Part shown: positions 15,652 through 22,815 of the stretch, piece after piece
Position numbering within the stretch: position 1 is the first letter of the stretch
How the letters are laid out: each line of letters begins with the position of its first letter
Assembly: GCA_035318745.1 (NCBI GenBank)
Contig: DATHEA010000041.1
Location: forward strand, 18,929-82,928
Origin: VRUE01 sp035318745
GTDB taxonomy: Bacteria > Actinomycetota > Thermoleophilia > Solirubrobacterales > 70-9
Direction: 5' to 3'
DNA length: 64,000 nucleotides
The notes under the pieces: model-generated
Database searches by the model: none
What the model was told of the DNA's origin: nothing
The model's input: the letters and a program-made list of their open reading frames with translations, nothing else
Program-made: the position numbers and the translations under genes

Positions 15652-16692
15652 ATGCGGGCTCGACGGGTCGTTCTCTGCGATCGCTCTGCGACTCGGGTGC
15701 GAGCACTGCGGCGGTTCCTCGACCACGACGCCGACGTGGAGGTTGCCGCTGCCTTTGGCGAGGTCGGCGCGATGCAGCCACAACTCACGCAGATCGCACC
15801 GGATCTGATCGTGCTGGACCTCGAAACGGCCGGCGCTGAGGCAGCCGCGGCAATCAGGGCAATGATGAAAGAGGGGCCGTGGCCAATTCTTCTCATCGGC
15901 GGTTCGGGAGAAGAGGATGCACGGCTCGGCGATGCGTTGGCGGCCGGCGCCCTCGAGGCGATTCCGCGCGACAGGCTTCGCCTCGGCGAGCCAGAGGGCG
16001 TCTGGGCAACCGCCCTGCGCAGCCGCATCAAGCGCCTTGCCAGCGTGCGGCTGGGCCGTCACAGTGGCGAGGAGCGGACAAGCAAACCAGCTACGCCGCG
16101 CCCCTGGCGCAGCCCGACGGCAACCTATCGGGCAGTGGGGATTGGCGCTTCGGTCGGGGGCCCTCCCGCGCTGGCGACGATCCTCGGCCAACTGCCCGGC
16201 GATTTTCCGCTGCCGGTGCTCGTCGTCCAGCACATGGCCCTCGGCTTCGGCGACGGCCTCGCCAAGTGGCTGGACCGAAGCGTCCCCGCGTCGGTTTCCC
16301 TTGCCACCCACGGGGCCATTCTGCAGCCCGGCGTCTGGATGGCACCCGACAACGCCCACTTGCGCCTGGAGCCGACGATGCGCCTCTCCCTCGACTACAA
16401 AACGGAGCGGGGCGCACACCGACCCTCGCTCGATGTGCTGTTTGAAAGCATGGCCTCCTCCGCCGGCGAAGGAGCGGTCGGCGTCGTCCTCACGGGAATG
16501 GGGCGGGACGGCGCCGAGGGAATCCGCGCGATCGGCGAGGCCGGCGGTCTCACCATCGCCCAAGACGAGGAGACCTCGGCGGTGTTCGGGATGCCGGCTG
16601 CCGCGATCGAGTCGGGAGTCGACCTCGTACTACCGCTCGAGGAACTTGCCTCCAGGCTGGCGATGTTGCGGGCACGGAGTGCGGTCCGGTGA
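15652..16692 (+). CDS. cheB: CheB receptor methylesterase
   Basis: About 346 residues. The N-terminal receiver has RVVLCDRSAT and Asp in IVLDLET; it is divergent after that and lacks the usual MPxMDG. The methylesterase catalytic triad is intact: Ser167 (GASVGGP), His194 (VVQHMALGF) and Asp286 (GMGRDG). GTG 15649, immediately upstream, is an alternative start. It removes methyl groups from or deamidates receptor glutamates to adapt the MCP. It lies 2-5 bp after cheA and overlaps cheR by 4 bp. Confidence 0.92.
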   Translation: MRARRVVLCDRSATRVRALRRFLDHDADVEVAAAFGEVGAMQPQLTQIAPDLIVLDLETAGAEAAAAIRAMMKEGPWPILLIGGSGEEDARLGDALAAGALEAIPRDRLRLGEPEGVWATALRSRIKRLASVRLGRHSGEERTSKPATPRPWRSPTATYRAVGIGASVGGPPALATILGQLPGDFPLPVLVVQHMALGFGDGLAKWLDRSVPASVSLATHGAILQPGVWMAPDNAHLRLEPTMRLSLDYKTERGAHRPSLDVLFESMASSAGEGAVGVVLTGMGRDGAEGIRAIGEAGGLTIAQDEETSAVFGMPAAAIESGVDLVLPLEELASRLAMLRARSAVR

Positions 16693-18020
16693 GCGATCCG
16701 CTGAGGAACGTGGCCGAGCTGGTGGGCCGCGAAACCGGGATGGTCGTCAAGGACGCTCAGCTCCCGGCGCTTGCGGCCGCAATCGAGCGGATTACGCCTG
16801 GTGTCGATGCGGAGCAGTTCCTGGCTGAGGCCGCCGGCGCGCATGGCAGCCTCCTGCACCGCCTCGTCGACGAGGTCACGATTCAGGAGACCTATTTCTT
16901 CCGCGAGCTACGCGAGCTTGAGGCGATCGACTGGCGGGCGCTGCTGGAAGGAGCGAGGGAGCGTGGACACGGGATGGTGCGGATCTGGGTTGCCGCCTGC
17001 GCGACCGGCGAGGAGGCCTACTCGCTGGCGATCCTCGCCAGCGAGGCACTTGGCCGCGAGGCAACGCCGGTGAGCATCCTCGCCACCGATGTCTCGGGCG
17101 CGGCGCTGAAGCGCGCCGCATCGGGTGAGGGCTACAACGAGCGCTCGGTACGAAACCTCTCCCCCCAGCTGCGGGAGCGCTACCTCTTCGAGGAGCGGGG
17201 CCGCTACCGCGTCAAGGACGGCCTCAAGTCATTGATCCGCTTTCGCCACCACAACCTGGTCAACGATTTCTCACCGCCGCTCGGCGAGGTGCCCTTCGAC
17301 ATCATCGCCTGTCGAAACGTCCTCATCTACTTCGACCTGTCGACAGTGGAGCGGGTGCTCCGCTCACTCGAATCGGCGCTGCAGCCAGGCGGCTCGCTTA
17401 TCCTCGGCGCCGCCGATCGCCTCACCGGCACTGTGGGAGATCTCAGCCGCAGCGCAACCGACTCCCCAGCCGATCGGCGACGGTCGCCGAGCGCGAAGAA
17501 GCGATCGCTGAAGCGACCTCTTGGCCTCGAGCCAAAGCGGGGTGAGGAGGCGAACGCCCGGGAGGCGTTCAGCCTGTCGCAGAGTGCGAACGGCACCCCG
17601 CGTCCGCGCCGACGGGTGGAGGATCGGATCGAGGATGCCCTGCTCGCAGCGGACGTTGGCGACCTCGACAGCGCGATCGAGATCGTCGAGGCTCTGCTGG
17701 CCGAGGATCCACTGCTCGCCGACGCATACTTCGTCCGCGGTCTCGTGCAGCTGGACTCCGGCGATGTACAGGCGGCCACGAAATCGCTGCGCCGCAGTCT
17801 CTATCTCGACCCTTCCTTTGGCCTGGCCGCCTTCGAGTTGGGCCGGGCGCACGACGCCGGCGGCAATGCGAAGGCAGCCAGGCGCGCTTATGAGCAGGCG
17901 CTGCGCACGCTCGACCCCGCCGACGAGCGCCATCACGCGATCCTCGACCAGGTCGACCTCGGCGACGTCGCCGCAGCCTGTAGTGCACGGCTGCGAAGCG
18001 AGGGAGGTGAGACGCCATGA
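16689..18020 (+). CDS. cheR: CheR receptor methyltransferase with TPR tail (WspC type)
   Basis: A 443-residue protein starting at a GTG that overlaps the cheB TGA. The CheR domain carries VTIQETYFFRE, the SAM motif WVAACATGEEAYSLAI, and FDIIACRNVLIYFD. A charged linker (about residues 245-310) leads to a TPR-like C-terminal region (DSAIEIVEALLAEDPLLADA, then FVRGLVQLDSGDVQAATKSL). CheR-TPR fusions are typical of Wsp systems. It methylates the operon's MCP using S-adenosylmethionine. Confidence 0.92.
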   Translation: MSDPLRNVAELVGRETGMVVKDAQLPALAAAIERITPGVDAEQFLAEAAGAHGSLLHRLVDEVTIQETYFFRELRELEAIDWRALLEGARERGHGMVRIWVAACATGEEAYSLAILASEALGREATPVSILATDVSGAALKRAASGEGYNERSVRNLSPQLRERYLFEERGRYRVKDGLKSLIRFRHHNLVNDFSPPLGEVPFDIIACRNVLIYFDLSTVERVLRSLESALQPGGSLILGAADRLTGTVGDLSRSATDSPADRRRSPSAKKRSLKRPLGLEPKRGEEANAREAFSLSQSANGTPRPRRRVEDRIEDALLAADVGDLDSAIEIVEALLAEDPLLADAYFVRGLVQLDSGDVQAATKSLRRSLYLDPSFGLAAFELGRAHDAGGNAKAARRAYEQALRTLDPADERHHAILDQVDLGDVAAACSARLRSEGGETP

Positions 18021-18958
18021 AGGTGCTCGCCGTCGATGACTCCGAGGCCTACAGACGAATCCTCAAGAAGGCGATGTTTAGTCTCGGTCACATCTGCTTG
18101 GTCGCCGAGGACGGCGTCAGGGCCTGGGAGCTGTTCGAGCAGGGAGGCGTCGACGTGGTGATCAGCAATTGGATGATGCCGGGCCTGGAAGGCATTGAGC
18201 TGTGCCAGAAGATCCGGAAATCGGACCGGCCGTATGCCTACTTCATCCTCTTCTCGGCCCGGGAAGGTCACAAGAACGTCATCCGCGGGATGAGGTCGGG
18301 AGCCGACGACTACCTGGCAAAGCCGCTCAACCCCGACGAGCTCGAGTCCTGCTTGATCGCCGCCGAGCGGGTCACCGGCCTACATCGAAGGCTGGCCGAG
18401 CAGCAGGGCGATCTGGAGAGCCTCAACCGCGATCTCTATGAGCAGTCTCGCCAGGACGCGCTGACCGGGGTGGGCAACCGGCTGCGGATGCAGGAGGACC
18501 TGGAGAGGATCGAGGCGGGGGTCGAGCGCTACGGCCGCGGCTACGCCGTCGCGCTTTGCGACATCGATCACTTCAAGGTCTACAACGACGCTCGCGGGCA
18601 TCCGGCCGGCGACAACGTCCTACGCTCGGTAGCCGGCGCGTTGCAGGAAGCCTGCCGGAAGGGCGACGCCGTCTACCGCTATGGCGGTGAGGAGTTGCTG
18701 GTCCTCTTGCCTGGCCAGAGTCTTGAGCTGGCGATCAAGGCTGGTGAGCGGATACGGAAAGCGGTTGAGGGCCTGGACATCCTCCATCCGCTTGGTGATC
18801 CAGCGGCCGTAGTAACGGTAAGCGTCGGCGTCGCCGCCAGGGACCACGCCACCGATTCTGGCGGGGTTGGCAAGCTCTTGGGCGCGGCCGACGAGGCTCT
18901 TTACCGGGCCAAGAGCGAAGGCCGCAACCGGGTTGCGGCGGAAAATCCGCGAACCTGA
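18017..18958 (+). CDS. Receiver-GGDEF diguanylate cyclase (WspR type) with Asn at the phosphosite
   Basis: A 313-residue protein. The receiver (1-120) has VDDSE and the conserved Lys in YLAKPLNP, but the phosphoacceptor position is Asn51 (VISNWMMPGLEG, codon AAT) instead of Asp. The GGDEF domain is complete: GGEEL at 223-227, the substrate motif DIDHFKVYND, and the inhibitory I-site RKGD five residues before GGEEL. It should make c-di-GMP under product inhibition, but normal Asp phosphorylation by CheA looks impossible. Last gene of the ten-gene operon, starting in a 4-bp overlap with cheR. Confidence 0.92.
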   Translation: MKVLAVDDSEAYRRILKKAMFSLGHICLVAEDGVRAWELFEQGGVDVVISNWMMPGLEGIELCQKIRKSDRPYAYFILFSAREGHKNVIRGMRSGADDYLAKPLNPDELESCLIAAERVTGLHRRLAEQQGDLESLNRDLYEQSRQDALTGVGNRLRMQEDLERIEAGVERYGRGYAVALCDIDHFKVYNDARGHPAGDNVLRSVAGALQEACRKGDAVYRYGGEELLVLLPGQSLELAIKAGERIRKAVEGLDILHPLGDPAAVVTVSVGVAARDHATDSGGVGKLLGAADEALYRAKSEGRNRVAAENPRT

Positions 18959-19049
18959 GCCTCGGCTTCCCCTTTGGCTCCTGACATAGCCCTCTTGGGA
19001 TTCGTTTTGGCATCGGTTTAGCCATCGATGACTCGGGGAGGAAAGTCCC

Positions 19050-19490
19050 ATGAAGAGAAAGATCACCGTTTTCGCGATGCTCGGGTTGCAGGCGCTGGTC
19101 GTCTCTGCCCAGGCAGCGCCCCATTACACGCCGGCACCGCCGCCGGGCTCACATCGCTGCCTGCCCCACAACTTGGACTACCACGCCTCCGGCGTTCTGG
19201 TCAGCGCGTCACTGACGGCTGAAGAACACCACCGCTACAGCGGCACGCTGGAGGTCAAACTCGCCAAAGCCAACCATCGGGCCCCGACCGGCGATCAGAC
19301 CTTCACGCTGGCCGCCGCCAAGGTCAAGTTCCACCATGGCGTCGATCCGGCCTCGCCCGCGGCGGGCTCCGGGGTGAAGCTGCACGGCAAGATCACGAAG
19401 CTCGCCAAGCACTGCCCGACCGAAGGCTTCACGCCGACGATCACCGTGAAGAAGGTCGACATCAGCCGGGCCGGGCACCACAAAGGCTGA
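19050..19490 (+). CDS. Small secreted protein of unknown function
   Basis: A 146-residue protein with a clear signal peptide (MKRKITVFAMLGLQALVVSAQA) and a mature part rich in His, Lys and Ala with two cysteines (HRCLPHN and KHCPTEG). No catalytic motif. The ATG at 19050 is preceded by GGGGAGGA, a good ribosome site. It begins 91 bp after the chemosensory operon, so it could be read from that operon or on its own. I do not recognise the family. Confidence 0.7.
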   Translation: MKRKITVFAMLGLQALVVSAQAAPHYTPAPPPGSHRCLPHNLDYHASGVLVSASLTAEEHHRYSGTLEVKLAKANHRAPTGDQTFTLAAAKVKFHHGVDPASPAAGSGVKLHGKITKLAKHCPTEGFTPTITVKKVDISRAGHHKG

Positions 19491-19655
19491 CCGCAAGAAT
19501 GGCGTTTCGGGCGGCCACCGCTCGCCGGGCGGTCGCGTCAACGTGGGCTTGGAACGATTACTGCGCGAGTTCACGGTTCAGCTTTCCGGGGTTGTCTGCC
19601 TCTGCGATTGCTCGCAGCTTCGAGCTGTTCGTGTCCGGGCGGTCCGACCGAGGCC

Positions 19656-20342
19656 CTACCTCGGAGCGGCCGGGGCGGCGCGCGGCTCCCTGACCAGGGT
19701 GATGCCCATCGCCAATAGCCAGACGATGAAGAGCAGGAAGACGATCAGGCCGAGTACCCCGTCGGACGGCGAGAAAGCGCCGGTCTCGCTGAACGAGCCC
19801 ACCAGCCCGACCACAAACGCATACACAGCCGCCAGCACGCTGTAAAAGCAGAGCCAGTTGGGCAACGCCTGGGCACGTATCGCCAGGGCTCCCGACGCCG
19901 CCGCGATGACGGCGAACCCGACCGCGAAGAAGAGGAATCCGAAGACGCTCAGATCCCAGAGGCCCCGAACGGTATTGGCATCGAGCGAGGCAGCGTGATA
20001 CGTGGCTGCAGCCTGAGCGCAGGTGCCGATCGTCGCCCCGATGATCAGAACGAGGCCACCGGCCAAGGCGACGGCGGAAAGCCGTGCCGCGGGCTCGGCC
20101 GCCCGCAGCCGGTAGAAGACGCTTCCCAGGAACCAGGCGAACGCAAACAGCGTCGCGAAGCCCAGCGCGACCTGCGCCTGCATCTCGCCGTGGTTGTCCT
20201 GGATGAATTCCTGGACTTCGCGCGCGCTGTCATCGAAACCGGGCGGGGTTCCACTGGGCCCAAAGACGAACGAGAGGATCAAGAGGACCGCAGTCACGAT
20301 TCCGGCAGACGCGCCGAGCTTCGGCCAGACATCCTCAGACAT
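19656..20342 (-). CDS. Six-helix integral membrane protein, function unknown
   Basis: About 228 residues from ATG 20342, chosen because AGGAGG lies seven bases upstream; the frame is open further back but without that signal. Six hydrophobic helices are visible, e.g. ASAGIVTAVLLILSFVFG, AGGLVLIIGATIGTCAQAAA and GVLGLIVFLLFIVWLLAMGI. The C-terminal tail is short and Ala/Pro-rich. It resembles uncharacterised DUF4386-like or general membrane proteins. Convergent with the small secreted protein gene, with about 165 bp of unremarkable sequence between them. Confidence 0.75.
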   Translation of the reverse strand: MSEDVWPKLGASAGIVTAVLLILSFVFGPSGTPPGFDDSAREVQEFIQDNHGEMQAQVALGFATLFAFAWFLGSVFYRLRAAEPAARLSAVALAGGLVLIIGATIGTCAQAAATYHAASLDANTVRGLWDLSVFGFLFFAVGFAVIAAASGALAIRAQALPNWLCFYSVLAAVYAFVVGLVGSFSETGAFSPSDGVLGLIVFLLFIVWLLAMGITLVREPRAAPAAPR

Positions 20343-20478
20343 GGCAACACCTCCTGGGGAAACCGAATGGACAACCGATCCTATGCCGCATGGGAACGTC
20401 CGCGCAAGGGCGTTGTGGCTTCGAACCACCTGCCAGGCGTCACCACGATCAGCTGGCTCTGGCAGGCGGTCGTCAGCC

Positions 20479-20660
20479 TCACAGTGCCTCGGCATAGCGG
20501 TCGGGGTGATACCGGCCGGTCGCTCAGAAGACGAGAAGGTCTCTGCTCACGGTGGCGCGGTGGTAACGGCGCCGTATTAAGAGGGAGATCTGTGAGGGCA
20601 GCCTTCCGCGATCCAGCCGGCAATGTGCTCGGCGGCTTGCAACGCGGGCGGGGCGACTGA
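20479..20660 (+). pseudogene. Remnant of a VOC/glyoxalase-like gene
   Basis: One frame reads VSAHGGAVVTAPY and stops at 20578-20580. A second frame then reads VRAAFRDPAGNVLG and stops at 20660. Together they resemble the last 50 or so residues of VOC-superfamily proteins, in which AxGGxVxxPY is followed by AxFRDPxGNxLGL. The frame change and absence of the N-terminal part suggest a decayed fragment. The rest of 20343-20686 shows nothing recognisable. Confidence 0.35.
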
Positions 20661-20833
20661 AACGGGGTCCAGGACGCGGCTGTCGCATTGACGACAAGCT
20701 CGCGGCGCGACATCGCGGAAGCGACGAACGGGAGCTTGTCGACTTCCTGGGAAACCACTATGAGCCGCTCCGCGAAGGAGCACGGAAGTACCTTGTCCTC
20801 GACAGCGACCTCTCGAACGTCCAGGTCGAACAG

Positions 20834-21514
20834 GTGCGATCGCTGTTCGGTGATCCAGATCGAGAGAAGGTCGTCGACTTCTTGCTCGCCAACAACGTGC
20901 TCCCGGAGGACCTGCTGCACGCCCTCGATCACCGGCGGCGGGCAAATGCGATCAACGAGCTCGAGGAAATGCTTAAGCAAGATCTCGTCGAGTCGAACTG
21001 GCAGCAGTTCTTTGAGCAACACGACTGGATACTCGGCAGCGATTTCGTCCGAATGCTTGACGAGCGCGAAATCGACGTTGACCACATCGCCGACTATCTC
21101 ATGCAGGCCTATGACGGGTTTCTCGATCTCATTGAGATCAAGCGGCCTGGCGGCTCCATGCGTTTCTGGGCGGATGCTCTCGACCACGGTCACCACGTAC
21201 CGCATTCAGACCTAACGAAGGCGATCACCCAGGCGCAGCGCTACATATACGAGGTCGAGCGCGAGGCAAACAGTGTGAAGACGCTTGAGCGATCGGGGAG
21301 CGTCAAGGCGGTGAAGCCGCGTTGCACACTCATCTTCGGGCGGTCGAGCGACTGGACGGCTGAGCAAACGGAGTCTTACCGCATCTTCAACGCCAGCCAG
21401 CACAGTCTGTCGATTCTCACGTACGACCACGTCCTCGAGCGCGCGCGACGCATGCTCTCGATCGCAGCTACTCAGACCGACGAAGCCGACTTTGCCGGCG
21501 GTATCCCGTTCTAG
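20834..21514 (+). CDS. Shedu-type (DUF4263) nuclease, 5' end missing or non-canonical
   Basis: 226 residues from GTG 20834. The body matches the Shedu immune nuclease (SduA/DUF4263): ESNWQQFFEQHDWILGSDFV, then the active-site strand GFLDLIEIKRPGGSM (Asp, Glu and Lys of a PD-ExK-like centre), then TKAITQAQRYIYEVE and LIFGRSSDW. Family-like sequence continues upstream in frame to about 20687 (REGARKYLVLDSDLSN) but with no ATG, GTG or TTG. Shedu proteins are usually longer, with a variable N-terminal domain. This one is probably truncated by recombination next to the gene debris upstream. Shedu acts alone as an anti-phage nuclease. Confidence 0.75.
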   Translation: MRSLFGDPDREKVVDFLLANNVLPEDLLHALDHRRRANAINELEEMLKQDLVESNWQQFFEQHDWILGSDFVRMLDEREIDVDHIADYLMQAYDGFLDLIEIKRPGGSMRFWADALDHGHHVPHSDLTKAITQAQRYIYEVEREANSVKTLERSGSVKAVKPRCTLIFGRSSDWTAEQTESYRIFNASQHSLSILTYDHVLERARRMLSIAATQTDEADFAGGIPF

Positions 21515-21629
21515 TCGTGCCTCGCCGCGGAGCGGCCGACGAGGAGGGCAGGAGCCCTGAGCCAGGCCAGATTGGGCGCGGCAGGCCCTGGAATCCTGAT
21601 TCCGCAGCTTGCCAGGCGCATCAAAATGG

Positions 21630-21635
21630 TATGCT
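21630..21635 (+). promoter_or_regulatory. Putative -10 (TATGCT) of vapBC copy 2
   Basis: The same TATGCT, 9 bp before the ATG, as in copy 1. Sequence upstream of it is unrelated between the two copies, which makes it the left edge of the duplicated block. Confidence 0.4.
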
Positions 21636-21644
21636 GGCATCCCC

Positions 21645-21875
21645 ATGCGCCGCACCAGCGTGAAGCTCCCCGACGACCTCGATGCTCGGCTTCGCCATGA
21701 GGCAGAGCGGCGCGGCGTGACGATCGCCGATGTCACCCGCACCGCGCTCGAGCAGCACCTCGGAGCGGGCGGGCGGCGGCGCCTCCGGGCTGCCGCCAGC
21801 GGACGCAGCGGCCACAGCGATGTCTCGGAGCGGATCGAGGAGATCCTCGCCTCGGAGATCGCCCCATCGCGCTGA
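21645..21875 (+). CDS. vapB: VapB-like ribbon-helix-helix antitoxin, copy 2
   Basis: 76 residues, differing from copy 1 at about four positions (near 5, 43, 48 and 52), with the same RHH strand MRRTSVKLPDDLDARLRHEA and an identical C-terminal toxin-binding tail. Because the tails match, each antitoxin should neutralise either toxin. The TGA again overlaps the toxin's CTG. Confidence 0.88.
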   Translation: MRRTSVKLPDDLDARLRHEAERRGVTIADVTRTALEQHLGAGGRRRLRAAASGRSGHSDVSERIEEILASEIAPSR

Positions 21876-22279
21876 TCCTCGACGCCGGCCCCCTCTACGC
21901 CTACGTCGACGCCGACGACACCCACCACTCCACCTGCCTGGAGCTGCTCGAATCCCATCCGGGCCCCCTCGTCCTCCCCACGCTCGTCATCACCGAGGTC
22001 GCCTACTTGCTCGGAACCCGCCTGGGCTGGCAGGCGGAGGTCCGCTTCCTCGGCGATCTCGCGAGCGGCAGCTTTGCAGTCGAGCCGCTGCATGCCAGTG
22101 ATCCCGTCCGTATCGCGGAGCTCGTCGCCGAGTATCGCGACCTGCCTCTAGGCACGGTCGACGCCTCGGTGATCGCCGCGGCCGAGCGGCTCGACGTCAC
22201 CGAAGTGGCGACGCTCGACCGCCGTCACTTCAGTGTCGTCCGCCCGCGCCATGAGGTCGCTTTCCAGTTGCTGCCGTGA
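21872..22279 (+). CDS. vapC: VapC-like PIN-domain toxin, copy 2 (non-canonical start)
   Basis: About 135 residues, differing from copy 1 at about six positions. All four PIN acidic residues are present (LILDAGPLY, ITEVAY, TVDAS, TLDRRH). As in copy 1, no ATG, GTG or TTG lies upstream of the catalytic core; the first is TTG 22007. The conserved CTGA junction supports CTG 21872 as start. Conservation in two diverged copies argues against a sequencing error. Confidence 0.8.
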   Translation: MILDAGPLYAYVDADDTHHSTCLELLESHPGPLVLPTLVITEVAYLLGTRLGWQAEVRFLGDLASGSFAVEPLHASDPVRIAELVAEYRDLPLGTVDASVIAAAERLDVTEVATLDRRHFSVVRPRHEVAFQLLP

Positions 22280-22506
22280 GTGGACCGCCCCACCCGCAGA
22301 TCCGCGTAGGTACGATGACCTCTCTAACCGAATGGCGGCAACAGCGGCAACAGAATTGACTGCGCGGCGGCAACACGGCGGCAACAGCAACGGCGTCTCT
22401 TTGAGTCGCGCAAGCGCTGCCAACCTTGCACCGTGCCTGGCATCTGTTGCCGAAAGTGTTGCCGAAAACAAGGTTCATGGCCTTGTCACGAACGAGATCG
22501 GCTCCA

Positions 22507-22556
22507 CAGAGCCATACCGCTACGGGGATTCGAACCCCGGTTTCCGGACTGAGAAT
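22507..22556 (-). repeat. 50-bp direct repeat, right copy (inside tRNA-Glu)
   Basis: Identical to 5981-6030. It spans from 8 bp beyond the 3' end of tRNA-Glu into the anticodon loop. The pair would be attL/attR-like ends of the 16.5-kb segment between them, or the edge of an older duplication that also carries vapBC. Confidence 0.7.
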
Positions 22557-22587
22557 CCGGCGTCCTAGTCCCCTAGACGATAGCGGC
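22515..22587 (-). tRNA. tRNA-Glu (CTC)
   Basis: A complete 73-nt cloverleaf on the minus strand. Acceptor GCCGCTA pairs with TAGCGGT, with the G1-U72 pair also seen in other tRNA-Glu genes. The anticodon loop reads ATTCTCAG with CTC, and the T arm is GGGGTTCGAATCCCC. CCA is not encoded. Confidence 0.93.
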
Positions 22588-22724
22588 GCGGAGCGACATT
22601 CTAGCGATAGCGGGCGGTTGCGTTGTCTGCGCCGATCCGTCCGGTGGGAGAGCTAGATTACGAACATGTGTTCGCTTCAACGTCTGTCCCCTGGTCACGC
22701 ACAACCGATAGATTTGGGTATCTA

Positions 22725-22808
22725 GCGGGCGTGCTGGAACTGGTAGACAGCATCGGCTCAGAACCGGTGGCGCGAAAGCGCGTGTGGGTTCGATTCCCTC
22801 CGCCCGCA
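22725..22808 (+). tRNA. tRNA-Leu (CAG)
   Basis: An 84-nt class II tRNA. Acceptor GCGGGCG pairs with CGCCCGC. The anticodon loop CTCAGAA gives CAG, and the long variable arm is GGCGCGAAAGCGCGT. CCA is not encoded. The LAGLIDADG gene starts only 7 bp after the discriminator base. Confidence 0.94.
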
Positions 22809-22815
22809 TCTCCTT

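Noticed and set aside
19491..19655. A possible small gene between the secreted protein and the six-helix protein
   Set aside because: Short frames exist on both strands, but none has a ribosome site, a recognisable domain or sensible codon use.
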